A DNA stretch of 64,000 bases from Cucumibacter marinus DSM 18995 (GCF_000429865.1 NZ_AUCR01000009.1:62001-126000); one strand, 5' to 3'; counted from the first letter of the stretch, positions 45,111 to 56,088 are shown. Notes: generated from the sequence alone by a model not told the origin. Numbers and translations: made by a program.

Positions 45111-46111
45111 CAGCCCTGCCCTGCAATCTGCGATGCGGGGACTTCAGCGTTCTTCCGACGCCACCAGTTGATGGTGCGCATCAGTCCTTCATCGAGTGAG
45201 ATGCGCGGTGACCAGCCCAGCAGCGCTTGCGCCCGCCCGATATCGGGGCAACGCCGTTTCGGATCGTCTTGCGGTAGCGCGCGGTAATCGATGCCCGCAT
45301 CACTTTCCGTCAGGGCCAGGATCTTCTCAGCCAGCTCCGCCACAGTTATTTCGCCGGGGTTCCCGATATTGACGGGGTCCTCGATGGTTCCCGGCGTAGA
45401 AAACAGCCGCAACAGACCTTCGACCAGATCATCCACGTGGCAATAGGAGCGGGTTTGCCGCCCGTCGCCATAGATCGTGATCGGCTCTCCGCGCAGCGCC
45501 TGCTGAACGAAGTTCGGAATCACCCGGCCATCATCGGACCGACTGCCTTCTCCATAAGTGTTGAAGATCCGCACAATCCGGGTTTCGACGCCATACTGGC
45601 GCCGGAAATCGCGCGTGAGCGCTTCGGCAGCGCGTTTTCCCTCATTATAGCAGGCACGCGGACCAACCGGATTGACTGCCCCCAAGTAATCCTCACTTTG
45701 CGGGTGCCGGTCGGGGTCACCATAGATCTCGCTGGTAGAGGCCTGCACGAATACACACTCTGACCGCCGAGCAACCTCAAGCATGGCCAGCGTTCCCATC
45801 ACGTTGGTGCGCAAGGTGCGCACGGGGTCGATGAGATAGTGGTCGGGAGCAGCCGGGGAAGCGAGATTGAAGACACCGGCGAATGTGCCGGCGAGTCCGT
45901 CCACCACATCGCCTTCTACGAACCGAAAATCCGGGTTGCCGTCCCAGGACGCAATATTCTCGCGGTGACCGGTCGAGAGATTATCGAGGCAAACGACCGG
46001 AAAGCCTTTCGCCATCAGATGCCGACACAAATGGTGTCCGATCATGCCGGCGCCGCCGGCAACAAGGACCGGACGGGCTCCGGGCTCGATCTGAGGCATG
46101 GGCATCGTCAT
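45110..46111 (-). CDS. UDP-glucuronate decarboxylase-like NAD-dependent epimerase
   Basis: The 333-residue extended SDR has GGAGMIGHHLCRHL (GxxGxxG), the UXS-typical TSEIYGDPDRHPQSEDYLGAVNPVGPRACYNEGKRAAE with catalytic Tyr/Lys, and RIFNTYG and YGDGRQTRSYCHVDDLVEGL. These fit UDP-xylose synthase, which turns UDP-glucuronate into UDP-xylose for surface glycans. Other UDP-sugar epimerases cannot be ruled out. It is 38 nt downstream of alaS on the same strand. Confidence 0.88.
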   Translation of the reverse strand: MTMPMPQIEPGARPVLVAGGAGMIGHHLCRHLMAKGFPVVCLDNLSTGHRENIASWDGNPDFRFVEGDVVDGLAGTFAGVFNLASPAAPDHYLIDPVRTLRTNVMGTLAMLEVARRSECVFVQASTSEIYGDPDRHPQSEDYLGAVNPVGPRACYNEGKRAAEALTRDFRRQYGVETRIVRIFNTYGEGSRSDDGRVIPNFVQQALRGEPITIYGDGRQTRSYCHVDDLVEGLLRLFSTPGTIEDPVNIGNPGEITVAELAEKILALTESDAGIDYRALPQDDPKRRCPDIGRAQALLGWSPRISLDEGLMRTINWWRRKNAEVPASQIAGQG

Positions 46112-46149
46112 CTGCCTTCCGCGTTCGGCGGGTGTTGTGCGACCGGCGA

Positions 46150-48804
46150 TCAGCCGGCCTCAACCAATGCCCTCACAGCCGCAATTGCATCATCGGCCTT
46201 GCCAGGCTCCGAGCCGCCGCCCTGGGCCATGTCGGGGCGGCCGCCGCCACCCTTGCCGCCAAGCGCCTCGACCCCGGCCCGTACCAACGCCACCGCGTCG
46301 AAGCGCTCGGTGAGATCCTCGGTCACCCCGACGGCGATCGTCGCCTTGTCGGCATCTTTGAGCACATTCACGACGATCCCCGACCCGATCTTTTTCTTGC
46401 CCTGATCGACCAGTCCGCGCAGCTCCTTGGCCGGCAGGTCACTGACCACGCGGCCCATGAACTTGACGCCATTGATCTCCGCAACAGCATCGCCTTCGCC
46501 CCCGCCACCCAGCGCCAGCTTCTGACGTGCATCGGCAAGTTGCCGTTCGAGTTGCCGGCGCTCTTCGACCAGCGCTTCGACGCGAGAAAGCGCATCGCGC
46601 GGCGCAACCTTCAGCGCTCCCGCGATGGCGCGCAACTCGGCATCCTGCCCCGCCAGATAGGCACGGGCGCCATCGGCCGTCAGCGCTTCGATACGCCGGA
46701 CACCCGCCGAAACGGCCCCCTCGGAAACCAGCGTGATCAAGCCGATATCACCGGTGCGGCCGACATGGGTGCCGCCACACAGCTCCATCGAATAGGTCCT
46801 GCCGGCCGCATTGCCCCGGACCGCCCTGCCCATCGACACGACCCGGACTTCGTCCCCGTATTTCTCACCGAACAGGGCCATCGCCCCGGCCTCGATGGCA
46901 TCATCAACGGCCATCAACCGGGTTTCCACCGGTGCATTTTGGGCGACGATCTCATTGGCCATCGACACGATGCGCGCGAGTTCTTCTTCACTCACCGGCT
47001 TGTTGTGAGAGAAATCGAACCGCAGCCGATCCGGGGCCACCAGCGACCCTTTCTGGGCGACATGCGAGCCGAGCACTTCGCGAAGCGCTTCATGCAGCAG
47101 GTGGGTCGCCGAATGATTGGAGCGGATGGCCGTGCGGCGGGTGTGATCGACCTTCAGCGTCAGCGCGTCCCCGGCTGCAACACTGCCTTCGGTGACTTTC
47201 ACGCGGTGTGCGAACACCCCACCTGCCTGCTTGGTCGTGTCGAGCACCTCGATACGCACGCCGTCACCCGACATCTCGCCGGTATCACCAACCTGACCGC
47301 CACTCTCACCATAGAACGGCGTCTGGTTGAGAATGACAAAGCCTTCCTGGCCCGCTGCCAGGCTCTCTACTTCAGCACCCTCCCGCACCAGGGTCAGAAC
47401 CTGGCCCTGCGCCTCCTCGGTTTCATAGCCAAGGAATTCAGTCGCGCCGGTCTTGTCAGCTATGCCGTACCAGACAGTGTCGGTCGCCGCTTCGCCCGAA
47501 CCGCTCCAGCTCTTGCGGGCCTCGGCCTTCTGCGCAGCCATGGCTGCGTCAAACCCGGCATGATCGACCGTCACGCCGCGGGTGCGCAGCGCATCCTCGG
47601 TCAGGTCGAGCGGAAAACCATAGGTGTCATAGAGCTTGAAGGCGGTTTCACCCGCCAGCACGTCGCCTTCACCCAGCCCGGCGCTCTCGTCTTCGAGGAT
47701 CGAAAGGCCGCGGCTGAGGGTCTTGAGGAAGCGTTCTTCCTCGATCTTGATCGTCTCGGTGACCGTATCTTCGGTCTGGCGCAGCTCGGGATAGGCCTGC
47801 CCCATCTCCATCACTAGCGCCGGCACCAGCTTGTGGATCACCGGCTCGGCAGTCCCCAACAGCGTTGCATGGCGCATGGCACGCCGCATGATGCGCCTGA
47901 GCACATAGCCGCGCCCTTCATTCGACGGCAGCACGCCCTCCGCAATCAGGAACGACATGGACCGCAAATGGTCGGCGATCACGCGAAGCGACGTGAGGCC
48001 GTCACCGCCCGTCGCGGTATGGGTCGCTTCCGCGGCCGCCTCGACCAGGGCACGGAACATGTCGGTCTCGAAGACATTATTGGTGCCCTGAAGCACCGAA
48101 GAAATCCGTTCGAGACCCATGCCGGTATCGATCGAGGGCCGCGGTAGGTTCACACGATTGCCTTCCGCGATCTGGTCGAACTGCATGAACACGAGGTTCC
48201 AGATCTCGATAAAGCGGTCGCCGTCTTCTTCGGGAGTACCCGGAGGGCCGCCCCAATACGCATCACCATGATCGTAGAAGATTTCCGAGCATGGCCCGCA
48301 GGGACCGGTGTCACCCATGGACCAGAAATTGTCCGAGGTCGGAATGCGGATGATCTTGTCGTCGCTGAGCCCGGCAATCCTCTTCCAAAGCGCGGCGGCC
48401 TCTTCATCCTCGGAATAGACAGTGACCAACAACTTGTCCTTGGCCAGGCCGAAGTCGCCCGTCACCAACCCCCAGGCCAACTCGATCGCGCGTTCCTTGA
48501 AATAGTCGCCGAACGAGAAATTCCCCAGCATCTCGAAAAAGGTCAGATGCCGCGCGGTGAACCCGACATTGTCGAGGTCATTGTGCTTGCCACCTGCACG
48601 CACACATTTCTGCGAGGTCACGGCACGCGAATAGGGACGGCTTTCGAGCCCGGTGAATACATTCTTGAACTGCACCATGCCCGCATTGGTAAACATCAGG
48701 GTCGGGTCGTTGCGCGGGACCAGCGGCGCCGAAGACACATGCTCGTGTTCGGCGGCCTTGAAATAGTCGAGAAAGTTCGACCGGATATCGTTGACGCTCG
48801 TCAT
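46150..48804 (-). CDS. alaS: Alanyl-tRNA synthetase
   Basis: The 884-residue enzyme starts [43 protein letters not shown] (key start blocks [10 protein letters not shown] and [11 protein letters not shown]). The editing domain carries the zinc site [11 protein letters not shown] and [10 protein letters not shown]. The end holds the C-Ala domain. An upstream in-frame ATG at 48993 gives 63 extra residues of no similarity. A conserved neighbour order alaS-recA-cckA follows. Confidence 0.97.
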   Translation of the reverse strand: MTSVNDIRSNFLDYFKAAEHEHVSSAPLVPRNDPTLMFTNAGMVQFKNVFTGLESRPYSRAVTSQKCVRAGGKHNDLDNVGFTARHLTFFEMLGNFSFGDYFKERAIELAWGLVTGDFGLAKDKLLVTVYSEDEEAAALWKRIAGLSDDKIIRIPTSDNFWSMGDTGPCGPCSEIFYDHGDAYWGGPPGTPEEDGDRFIEIWNLVFMQFDQIAEGNRVNLPRPSIDTGMGLERISSVLQGTNNVFETDMFRALVEAAAEATHTATGGDGLTSLRVIADHLRSMSFLIAEGVLPSNEGRGYVLRRIMRRAMRHATLLGTAEPVIHKLVPALVMEMGQAYPELRQTEDTVTETIKIEEERFLKTLSRGLSILEDESAGLGEGDVLAGETAFKLYDTYGFPLDLTEDALRTRGVTVDHAGFDAAMAAQKAEARKSWSGSGEAATDTVWYGIADKTGATEFLGYETEEAQGQVLTLVREGAEVESLAAGQEGFVILNQTPFYGESGGQVGDTGEMSGDGVRIEVLDTTKQAGGVFAHRVKVTEGSVAAGDALTLKVDHTRRTAIRSNHSATHLLHEALREVLGSHVAQKGSLVAPDRLRFDFSHNKPVSEEELARIVSMANEIVAQNAPVETRLMAVDDAIEAGAMALFGEKYGDEVRVVSMGRAVRGNAAGRTYSMELCGGTHVGRTGDIGLITLVSEGAVSAGVRRIEALTADGARAYLAGQDAELRAIAGALKVAPRDALSRVEALVEERRQLERQLADARQKLALGGGGEGDAVAEINGVKFMGRVVSDLPAKELRGLVDQGKKKIGSGIVVNVLKDADKATIAVGVTEDLTERFDAVALVRAGVEALGGKGGGGRPDMAQGGGSEPGKADDAIAAVRALVEAG

Positions 48805-48996
48805 AGGGCGTACTCTGAGCCTGTGTTCAAGAAACCGGCGGTGGAATTTCCGCCAGCGGAATAAATCACACAAAATGCCCTGCGAAACGGCTTCACGCTC
48901 TCGCAAGGCGTTGAGCCCGCCTTGTAGCGCCATGGCAGGCGGGCTGTCCAGCATCCGGACCCGTTCGGATAACCCAGCATCCCCCTGGCCCAACAG

Positions 48997-49026
48997 AAAA
49001 CCGCGGCGTCAGTGCTGGCGCCGCGG
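48997..49026 (-). terminator. Intrinsic terminator after recA
   Basis: On the minus strand CCGCGGCG (49026-49019) pairs with CGCCGCGG (49008-49001) around a 10-nt loop, followed by TTTT (49000-48997). It lies 26 nt past the recA stop and separates recA from alaS. Confidence 0.8.
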
Positions 49027-49052
49027 CAAACTCACTGCAAACTGTTGACGGC

Positions 49053-50123
49053 CTAGTCGTCCTCGGCCTCATCGCTTTCGGGCGGCGCGATCAGATTCTC
49101 CTGCAAGAGCCCCGCGCTTTCGCGCACACCCTGCTCGATCTGCATGGCAATCTCGGGATTGTCCTTGAGGAACTGGCGCGAATTCTCGCGTCCCTGCCCC
49201 AGCCGCTGACTGTCATAGGAGAACCAGGCGCCGGACTTCTCCACCAGCCCGGATTTAACGCCGAGATCGAGCAGTTCACCGGTCTTGGAAATGCCTTCGC
49301 CATACATGATGTCGAACTCTACCTGCCGGAACGGCGGTGCAAGCTTGTTCTTGACCACCTTGACCCGGGTCTGGTTGCCGACAACCTCGTCACGGTCCTT
49401 GATCGCGCCGATGCGGCGAATGTCGAGCCGTACCGAGGAATAGAACTTGAGCGCATTACCACCAGTAGTGGTCTCGGGTGACCCGAACATCACCCCGATC
49501 TTCATGCGGATCTGGTTGATGAAGATCACCATGGTTTTCGAGCGCGAGATCGAGGCAGTCAGCTTGCGCATTGCCTGGCTCATCAGGCGAGCCTGCAATC
49601 CGGGAAGGGAATCGCCCATCTCGCCTTCGAGCTCGGCACGCGGTGTCAGCGCGGCCACCGAATCGACCACCAGCACATCAATCGCGCCGGACCGAACCAG
49701 CGTATCGGAAATTTCAAGCGCCTGTTCGCCGGCATCAGGCTGGGAGATCAACAGGTCATCGACCTTGACCCCCAGCTTGCGGGCATAGATCGGATCAAGC
49801 GCATGCTCGGCATCGACAAACGCGCAAATGCCGCCATTCTTCTGCGCTTCGGCCACGACATGCAGCGCCAGCGTGGTCTTGCCCGAGCTTTCCGGGCCGA
49901 ACACTTCAACGATACGCCCGCGCGGCAGACCACCGATCCCCAGCGCGATATCGAGCCCCAGCGAGCCCGTGGAGATCGAATCGATCTCGACGAGAGCGTT
50001 CTCGCCCAGGCGCATGATCGAGCCTTTGCCGAAGCTGCGCTCAATCTGGCTGAGCGCCGCATCAAGGGCCTTGTTCTTGTCCATCGATCCCCCGTCGATC
50101 ACTTTCAGCGGCGCAGTGGCCAT
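49053..50123 (-). CDS. recA: Recombinase RecA
   Basis: The 356-residue recombinase has the Walker [10 protein letters not shown] (76-84), [19 protein letters not shown], the L1/L2 loop blocks [20 protein letters not shown] and [14 protein letters not shown], and the acidic tail DEAEDD. RecA pairs homologous DNA and activates LexA cleavage. A promoter with an SOS-type box lies about 80 nt upstream. It is preceded by cckA on the same strand and followed by a terminator. Confidence 0.99.
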   Translation of the reverse strand: MATAPLKVIDGGSMDKNKALDAALSQIERSFGKGSIMRLGENALVEIDSISTGSLGLDIALGIGGLPRGRIVEVFGPESSGKTTLALHVVAEAQKNGGICAFVDAEHALDPIYARKLGVKVDDLLISQPDAGEQALEISDTLVRSGAIDVLVVDSVAALTPRAELEGEMGDSLPGLQARLMSQAMRKLTASISRSKTMVIFINQIRMKIGVMFGSPETTTGGNALKFYSSVRLDIRRIGAIKDRDEVVGNQTRVKVVKNKLAPPFRQVEFDIMYGEGISKTGELLDLGVKSGLVEKSGAWFSYDSQRLGQGRENSRQFLKDNPEIAMQIEQGVRESAGLLQENLIAPPESDEAEDD

Positions 50124-50202
50124 CGCGAATCTCCTTATTTCAAACCCTCAACGGCCTTGCAACGCAAATAGAGGAAACGCTTTTCGGCCCTGTTTGTACG
50201 AC

Positions 50203-50231
50203 ATTTGTTCTTATTTTGTTTCAAATGTCAA
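50203..50231 (-). promoter_or_regulatory. Candidate recA promoter
   Basis: On the minus strand TTGACA (50231-50226) and ACAAAT (50208-50203) are separated by 17 nt. The -35 is a perfect consensus and the -10 is weak. The SOS-type box lies in the spacer. The ATG is about 80 nt downstream. Confidence 0.6.
50207..50221. promoter_or_regulatory. Alphaproteobacterial SOS-type box in the recA promoter
   Basis: Read on the plus strand, GTTC (50207-50210), seven nucleotides, then GTTT (50218-50221). The alphaproteobacterial LexA box is GTTC-N7-GTTC, so there is one mismatch. Its position between the -35 and -10 of recA is what LexA repression needs. Confidence 0.6.
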
Positions 50232-50324
50232 GTGCCCTTTATTGATCGCTGCAGTCAATAGGTTGAACACCGGGACCGATTCGCATGGGTGCGATCGATT
50301 TGTTTCCGCACCGCGCCGAAATCC

Positions 50325-52913
50325 TCAGTCGGCGGATTCGCGTTCCGGTTCCTCGGATTCGTCGAGCAACACCGACTTCACCTTGGCGGCGAGTTGTTTG
50401 AGGGAGAACGGCTTGGGCAGGAACGCCACGGATTGATCGTCCTCGAGACCCTCGCGCGCATCCTGGTCGGCATAGCCTGAAACCAGAATCACCTTGAGAT
50501 CGGGCATCTGCTTGCGGATCTCTCGCAACAGGGTTGGCCCGTCCATCTCGGGCATGACAACGTCCGAGATCAGCAGATCGATCTTGCCTTCGATTTCCTC
50601 GAAAACTTCAAGCGCTTCGAGCCCGCTCGCGGCCTGAAACACCTTATAGCCCGCCGATTCGAGCGCCTTGGCAGAAAAGGCGCGCACGCTCTCCTCATCT
50701 TCGACCAGCAGGATCCGCTCATCTCCGGTGAGGTCACGAACCTTCTGCGTCACCTGCCGTTCGACGGCTTCGCGATGCGTAACGATGTGGCGCGGCAAGA
50801 AGATCCGAAAGCTCGTCCCCTTCCCGACTTCGGATTCGGGGTAAATGAAACCACCGGTCTGTTTGATGATGCCGTAAACCGTAGCCAGCCCGAGCCCCGT
50901 GCCCTTACCGATATCCTTGGTGGTGAAAAAGGGCTCGAAAATCTTGTCCATCACATCGCTGGCCATGCCGGTGCCGGTGTCGTCCACCTGAATCAGCACA
51001 TATTCCGCCGGCGGCATGCCACGATAGGTGAACCCTTCTGCCTCGCTTTCGGTGACGTTGCGGGTGTTCACTTTCACCGTGCCGCCATCGGGCATCGCGT
51101 CGCGGGCATTGACGACCAGATTGATGATGACCTGCTCGAGCTGTGTGAGATCCGCCTTCACTGGCCACACATCGCCCGAATGCTCCACCTTGAGCGAAAT
51201 ATTGTCGCCGATCAGCCGGTTGAGCAGCACCGACAGGTCGTCAACGAGCGGCGGAACATCGAGAACATCGAGCCTCAGCGTCTGCCGGCGTGAGAACGCA
51301 AGCAGCTGACGCACCAGCCCTGCGGCCCGGTTGGCATTCTGCTTGATCTCCATGATGTGCTTGAACGGCGGATCGTTCGGCCGTTGATGCAAAAGCAACA
51401 GGTCGGAAAAGCCGATAATCGCGGTCAGCACATTGTTGAGGTCGTGGGCCACACCGCCTGCAAGCTGGCCGATCGCCTGCATCTTCTGGCTCTGGGCGAA
51501 TTGCTGCTGCAAAAGCCGTTGTTCAGTTGTGTCGAGGGTGTAGGCAATCGCCGCTTCATCAGAATCGCCCCCCTGCTCGACCCCGGACAAATAAATGCGC
51601 ACCGAGCGCTCCGTATCCGCGCTCAGGACCGCGTCCACCGGCTCGATCTGCGACTTCTGCGCTGCAATAGCCGAGAGCGCGTCGGTCAGCTTCTGCCGCG
51701 CATCGGGCACCAGCAATTCGGAGAGCGGCAACCCGGATGTGGCCCGTTCACCCCCTTCATTGCCAAAAATGCGCATGAACGGCGCATTGGTGCGCACGAT
51801 CCGTCCGTCCGCATCCAGCGCTGCGATGGCAAAGGGCGTATTGTTGAAAAAGCGCGAGAAGCGGACTTCCGCGGTCCTCAGGTCCTCCGAGACATCCGCG
51901 CCACGCTGGCGGTCGAGCACCAGTGTCCGGGATTCGCCCAGATCTCCTTCGGCCAGCCGCGCCACCCGGTGCAGCAGGCGCACCGGCATCGCGGTGCCGT
52001 CATTCTTGACGAGGTCGAGATCGATGATCTCGGTCTGAATCTCGCCATCGGGCCGGCCGCCAACCAGCAGGCCCGCCCCGTCCCCCGGGACGATATCGGT
52101 CAGGCGGATCGCCCCTGCCTCGAATGAAGCGAGATCGTAGCCCAGCCAGTCGGCCAGGGTGGCATTGAGGTATTGGATACGGCCGTTGGAATCTGCCGAA
52201 AAGAACCCTGCTGGCGCATGATCGAGATAATCGATGGCGCGCTGCAGCTCGAGGAACATGTTTTCCTGGGTGTCGCGGTCGCGGCTGATGTCTTCCACGG
52301 ACCACATGACCAGAGCCTTGGCGCCCCCGGCATCGACGCGGGGCAAGGGCGTCACACGGATACGGTACCAGCACGGTCGCACCTGGCGCACTGCGCCTGC
52401 CGCGGCCAGCGGTGCGGTCAGCCGTACATCTTCATAGGCAGCGCGGCCTTCCTTGGCCGCCCGGGTGAGGCGATAGATTGCTTCGCTGGCCTCCGGATTG
52501 GACACAAACAGCCGCGGCACATTGGCCGGCGGCCCGCCATCGTCGCGCCCGCCAGCCACGGCTGCATAGGCCGCGTTGGCATAGATCACGCGCCCGTCCT
52601 TGTCCGAGATCACAGCACCGTAGGGCAAGCTGTCGATCGCCGCATCGGCCAGGCCACGTCCGTCCTCGCTACGCGCGATCCGGAACAGCCCCGCAGCCAG
52701 CGCAAACAGCGAGAACACGCCGATCAGCGTCAGGATGCCGAGAAATCCCAGCGTCACTTCGACCGGGATAACGTCGCCCATGAAAGAAAAGGCCAGCGCA
52801 GCGAGCACGAAGAACGCGGCCAGAACGCCTACGCGCCAAAGCCCCTGCCCGGCGCCGCCCTTGTCGACCGCCGGTTCGGGATAACTGCCATCATCCAGCG
52901 GAGAAACCGCCAT
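50325..52913 (-). CDS. cckA: Hybrid histidine kinase CckA
   Basis: The 862-residue protein has two N-terminal membrane helices (about 26-46 and 54-77), three PAS-like domains (about 90-210, 225-335, 350-465), a HisKA domain with H490 in GGVAHDLNN, a HATPase with DTGTGM and GKGTGLGL, and a C-terminal receiver with D784 in [13 protein letters not shown]. This is the CckA layout: it phosphorylates ChpT, which passes phosphate to CtrA. The ATG at 52913 follows GAGAGGCAAGG; a GTG at 52934 would add seven residues. It is the first gene of the leftward cckA-recA-alaS series. Confidence 0.95.
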   Translation of the reverse strand: MAVSPLDDGSYPEPAVDKGGAGQGLWRVGVLAAFFVLAALAFSFMGDVIPVEVTLGFLGILTLIGVFSLFALAAGLFRIARSEDGRGLADAAIDSLPYGAVISDKDGRVIYANAAYAAVAGGRDDGGPPANVPRLFVSNPEASEAIYRLTRAAKEGRAAYEDVRLTAPLAAAGAVRQVRPCWYRIRVTPLPRVDAGGAKALVMWSVEDISRDRDTQENMFLELQRAIDYLDHAPAGFFSADSNGRIQYLNATLADWLGYDLASFEAGAIRLTDIVPGDGAGLLVGGRPDGEIQTEIIDLDLVKNDGTAMPVRLLHRVARLAEGDLGESRTLVLDRQRGADVSEDLRTAEVRFSRFFNNTPFAIAALDADGRIVRTNAPFMRIFGNEGGERATSGLPLSELLVPDARQKLTDALSAIAAQKSQIEPVDAVLSADTERSVRIYLSGVEQGGDSDEAAIAYTLDTTEQRLLQQQFAQSQKMQAIGQLAGGVAHDLNNVLTAIIGFSDLLLLHQRPNDPPFKHIMEIKQNANRAAGLVRQLLAFSRRQTLRLDVLDVPPLVDDLSVLLNRLIGDNISLKVEHSGDVWPVKADLTQLEQVIINLVVNARDAMPDGGTVKVNTRNVTESEAEGFTYRGMPPAEYVLIQVDDTGTGMASDVMDKIFEPFFTTKDIGKGTGLGLATVYGIIKQTGGFIYPESEVGKGTSFRIFLPRHIVTHREAVERQVTQKVRDLTGDERILLVEDEESVRAFSAKALESAGYKVFQAASGLEALEVFEEIEGKIDLLISDVVMPEMDGPTLLREIRKQMPDLKVILVSGYADQDAREGLEDDQSVAFLPKPFSLKQLAAKVKSVLLDESEEPERESAD

Positions 52914-53016
52914 CAGCCTTGCCTCTCGTTTCACTGCTCACAGCCCCGGGGAGCTGCCCCCGGCAAATCGGTCGCCGTGACCGTCTTGTACGCAATTGTA
53001 TGGCGCTCGCCAAACC

Positions 53017-54093
53017 TCAAGAACGCCATGATCCCCGGTCTTTCAGGCGCATGACATAGCCGATCACCTGCGCGACGGCCTTGAAGTGCTCGACCGGAAT
53101 GACTTCGTCGATATCGACACTGGCATAAAGAGCACGCGCGAGCGGCGGATTTTCGACGATCGGCACCTCGGCTTCCGTTCCGACTTCCCTGATCTTGAGC
53201 GCCACGGCGTCGGTTCCCTTGGCGACACATTTCGGCGCGGGCATGGAGCGGTCATATTTGAGCGCAACGGCGTAGTGGGTCGGGTTGGTGATGATCACAT
53301 TCGCGTTCGGCACCTCAGCCATCATGCGCCGGCGCCCGCGCTCCTCGCGGATCTGGCGGATGCGGCCCTTGACCTTGGGGTCGCCTTCCATCTGCTTGTA
53401 TTCATCGCGCACTTCCTTGACGGTCATCTTCTGGCGCTCGAACCATTTGTGCCGCTGATAGAGAAAGTCCAACAGCGCGATGACGGTGACGATGATCAGG
53501 GTCGCCGCCAGCAGCTTCAGCCCGAGTTCCTGGAACACGATGAGCAGTGACAAGGGGTCCGCGGTGATGATCGTGTCGAGCCGGTCGCGCTCGGGCCACA
53601 TCACTGCCACCATCACCGTGGCAACAACCACCAGCTTGAACATGCCTTTGGCGAAGTTCACCAGGGAGTCGGTCGAAAAAAGCCGCTGAAACCCTTTGAT
53701 TGGCGAAATCTTGCTGAATTTGGGCGTCACCGGGTCGAATGACCAGACCGGCTTGTGCTGCACCAGGTTGGCGGCGATCGCGAACACGGCCAGCAACGAC
53801 AGCGGCGCCAGTGTCACCATCAAAACCGTCTGCGCCATTTCGCGCCAGAACTCGCCGAACCCGGATCCGGTCATGCTGATCTGGTCGGCATTGGCAACAA
53901 TGCCCTTGAGGTGTTGCAGCAGATTGGCGCTGAGCGTCGGCGCCATCAGCCCGAACACCATCGTCGTGCCTAGCATCATGAACCAGGTCGTTACCTCCTG
54001 GCTCTTGGCGACATCGCCTTTCTTGTGGGCGTCATCAAGCTTCTTTTGGGAGGCGTCTTCTGTCTTTTCACTCTTGTCTGGTTCGTCGGCCAC
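53017..54093 (-). CDS. flhB: Flagellar export protein FlhB
   Basis: The 358-residue protein has four membrane helices and the autocleavage motif N270-P-T-H273 in NVIITNPTHYAVALKY, typical of FlhB. FlhB controls substrate switching of the flagellar type III export gate. GTG 54093 directly follows the fliR stop. It is the last gene of the leftward flgB-flgC-fliE-fliQ-fliR-flhB run, 103 nt before cckA. The C-terminal tail past residue 350 is short and basic. Confidence 0.97.
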   Translation of the reverse strand: MADEPDKSEKTEDASQKKLDDAHKKGDVAKSQEVTTWFMMLGTTMVFGLMAPTLSANLLQHLKGIVANADQISMTGSGFGEFWREMAQTVLMVTLAPLSLLAVFAIAANLVQHKPVWSFDPVTPKFSKISPIKGFQRLFSTDSLVNFAKGMFKLVVVATVMVAVMWPERDRLDTIITADPLSLLIVFQELGLKLLAATLIIVTVIALLDFLYQRHKWFERQKMTVKEVRDEYKQMEGDPKVKGRIRQIREERGRRRMMAEVPNANVIITNPTHYAVALKYDRSMPAPKCVAKGTDAVALKIREVGTEAEVPIVENPPLARALYASVDIDEVIPVEHFKAVAQVIGYVMRLKDRGSWRS

Positions 54094-54864
54094 TCAAGCC
54101 CCCTGACCAGCCAGCGCAGAGAGAAATTGCTCGATATGCGCCATGTAGAAATTCATGATCATCACGATCAGAACCGCAAACAGGACCAGCCCCAGCATGA
54201 TGTTTGCGGGCATGGCGATGAAGAAGACCTGGATCTGCGGCATCAGCCGGGCCAGCACCCCGAGCCCGAAGTAGAAAACCAGCCCGAACACCACGAACGG
54301 TGCCGCCATTTGCAATCCAACGGTGAAACTCGCCGCCACAACCTTGATCGCCATCTGGGTGGCGTCACCCACCATCAGTTCGGATTGAGGAGTGAACAGT
54401 TCATAGCTGTGATAGATCGCTGCCAGCACGAGGTGGTGCAGGTCGAGCGCGAACACCATTGCAATGCCGGTAACCGCGATGAAATTGCCGAAGACCGCCC
54501 CCTGCACCCCGCCCTGCGTCGGGTCAGCGGTCTGGGCGAAGGCGAGTCCGGATTGAAAGGCAATGGTGGAGCCGGCCACCTGTGCCGCCGATGTCAGCAA
54601 CCGGGCCACACCCCCGATCATCAACCCGACGGCGAGTTCATGGCCCAACAGCACCAAGGCACCGAAAACGGTCTCCGGCACATCCGGGAAGTATTGGGAG
54701 ATCAGCGGATACATCACAAACGTCACAGCGAGCGCGAAGGCCAGCCGGATGCGCGTGGGGATCCCGTTCGCGCTGAAACCCGGCATCAGCATCACCAGGG
54801 TGCCCAGCCGCGCAAAGATCAGGATCAGGACAAGGGCCGTCTGTGGCAGCCACTCAACGGTCAT
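54094..54864 (-). CDS. fliR: Flagellar export gate protein FliR
   Basis: The 256-residue protein has six hydrophobic segments, ILIFARLGTLVMLMPGFSANGIPTRIRLAFALAVTF at the start and GDATQMAIKVVAASFTVGLQMAAPFVVFGLVFYFGLGVLARLMPQIQVFFIAMP further on (key block LMPQIQVFFIAMP). With FliP and FliQ it forms the export gate. ATG 54864 overlaps the fliQ stop (TGATG). Upstream in-frame codons are antisense-shadow of fliQ and are excluded. Confidence 0.95.
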   Translation of the reverse strand: MTVEWLPQTALVLILIFARLGTLVMLMPGFSANGIPTRIRLAFALAVTFVMYPLISQYFPDVPETVFGALVLLGHELAVGLMIGGVARLLTSAAQVAGSTIAFQSGLAFAQTADPTQGGVQGAVFGNFIAVTGIAMVFALDLHHLVLAAIYHSYELFTPQSELMVGDATQMAIKVVAASFTVGLQMAAPFVVFGLVFYFGLGVLARLMPQIQVFFIAMPANIMLGLVLFAVLIVMIMNFYMAHIEQFLSALAGQGA

Positions 54865-55136
54865 CACACCTGCCCGCTGGCGATGATCAGATTGACGATC
54901 CGGTCCATGAAGGCGCCCATCGTCGCGCCCATGAAAGGCAGCGTCAGCAACATCGCCACGAAGATCGCCAGGATCTTCGGCACGAACACCAGTGTCATTT
55001 CCTGGATCTGGGTCAACGCCTGGAACAGGGCGATCACGACACCCACGATCAAACCGACCAGCATCAACGGCGCGGAGACCCAAACAAGGGTCCATATCCC
55101 GTCCTGGGCCACATCAAGCACTTCTGCGCCGGTCAC
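54864..55136 (-). CDS. fliQ: Flagellar export gate protein FliQ
   Basis: The 90-residue protein has two helices and the FliQ pattern TGAEVLDVAQDGIWTLVWVSAPLMLVGLIVGVVIALFQALTQIQEMTLVFVPKI (key block LFQALTQIQEMTLVFVPK). GTG 55136 gives the family length and has AAGAGAG upstream; GTG 55166 would add ten charged residues. It overlaps fliR by 1 nt. Confidence 0.93.
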   Translation of the reverse strand: MTGAEVLDVAQDGIWTLVWVSAPLMLVGLIVGVVIALFQALTQIQEMTLVFVPKILAIFVAMLLTLPFMGATMGAFMDRIVNLIIASGQV

Positions 55137-55254
55137 CGGTTCACTCTCTTTTTTACGGGGAATCACCCCCAGCGTCCGTCACAGGGTCGCCCCGCCTCCC
55201 GTCACGCGCAAGCGCATTTGCGGATCAGGCGAAGCGCCCGCACTTGCGGATCGT

Positions 55255-55578
55255 CTAGATCGGCATGCGCATGATTTCCTCATAGGCCGAAATCACGCGG
55301 TCACGGACCGTGACCATGGTCTGAAGGGCAACTTCGGTTTCCGAGATCGCCGTCACCACATCAACGACATTCGACTTGCCGTTGAGCATTTCGAGGCCTT
55401 TCTGGTCAGCCACGCGACCGGACTCGACCACTTCATTGACGCTTCCCGCCAGAAGCTGGGCAAAATCCTGGCCCGCCGGCGTGGTCATCCCCGCTTCGGG
55501 CATCATCGATTTCTTGGGATCGGCCAGCTTGGTGGCCGAGGTGTAGGCATTCGCCGCCGCTGAAAATGGCACGCTCAT
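55255..55578 (-). CDS. fliE: Flagellar hook-basal body protein FliE
   Basis: The 107-residue protein has a short polar start and the FliE C-terminal pattern DFAQLLAGSVNEVVESGRVADQKGLEMLNGKSNVVDVVTAISETEVALQTMVTVRDRVISAYEEIMRMPI (key block VVTAISETEVALQTMVTVRD). FliE joins the MS ring to the rod. It is downstream of flgC in the leftward operon with a strong hairpin between them. Confidence 0.95.
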   Translation of the reverse strand: MSVPFSAAANAYTSATKLADPKKSMMPEAGMTTPAGQDFAQLLAGSVNEVVESGRVADQKGLEMLNGKSNVVDVVTAISETEVALQTMVTVRDRVISAYEEIMRMPI

Positions 55579-55610
55579 TCTGTGATACTCCCCAAAGAGA
55601 TTTCAGTCTC

Positions 55611-55648
55611 GCTGCCGGCCCGGGTCCCCCAACCCGGGTATCGGCAGC
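55611..55648 (-). other. Strong intercistronic hairpin between flgC and fliE
   Basis: Outer arms GCTGCCG (55611-55617) and CGGCAGC (55642-55648) and inner arms CCCGGGT (55619-55625) and ACCCGGG (55632-55638) give a two-part stem with a 6-nt loop. No T-run follows on the minus strand. It may attenuate transcription or protect mRNA between flgC and fliE. Confidence 0.6.
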
Positions 55649-55658
55649 GGAGCGCGGG

Positions 55659-56072
55659 TTAGCCGCGCAAGATGTCGAGCGTCGACCCAAGCATCTGCCG
55701 GGTCACGGTGACGACGTTGAGGTTGGCCTCATAGCTGCGCTGGGCCTCGCGCATGTCCATGGTTTCGATCAGAGAATTGACGTTCGGGTAACGGACATAC
55801 CCCTTCTCGTCCGCAGCGGGATGACCCGGCTCATAGCGGCTCTGGAAGTCGCTCTGGTCATAGGCGATCTTGCCGATCTTGACCTCATAGGCTTCCATCT
55901 CCCGGTCATAGATGGCGTCGAAGGTCGGCATTTTGCGGCGATAAGGATCCGCACCGGGCTCCTTGGCCGCTGAATCCGCATTGGCGAGGTTTTCGGCAAT
56001 GATCCGCATCCGCGCGGACTGCGCATGCAGCCCTCCGGCAGCGATCTTCATGGAAGACAAAAAGTCGGACAC
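55659..56072 (-). CDS. flgC: Flagellar proximal rod protein FlgC
   Basis: The 137-residue protein opens with the rod signature MKIAAGGLHAQSARMRIIAENLANADSA and ends SLIETMDMREAQRSYEANLNVVTVTRQMLGSTLDILRG, both typical of FlgC. It assembles in the rod after FlgB, whose stop lies 16 nt upstream. Confidence 0.97.
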   Translation of the reverse strand: MSDFLSSMKIAAGGLHAQSARMRIIAENLANADSAAKEPGADPYRRKMPTFDAIYDREMEAYEVKIGKIAYDQSDFQSRYEPGHPAADEKGYVRYPNVNSLIETMDMREAQRSYEANLNVVTVTRQMLGSTLDILRG

Positions 56073-56088
56073 TGTACCCCCTTACCGC

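Noticed and set aside
45883-47817. A 644-codon plus-strand frame opposite alaS and the epimerase
   Set aside because: It lies antisense to alaS and the UDP-sugar enzyme, both of which have clear family motifs. The translation has no domain-like order and is a high-GC shadow.
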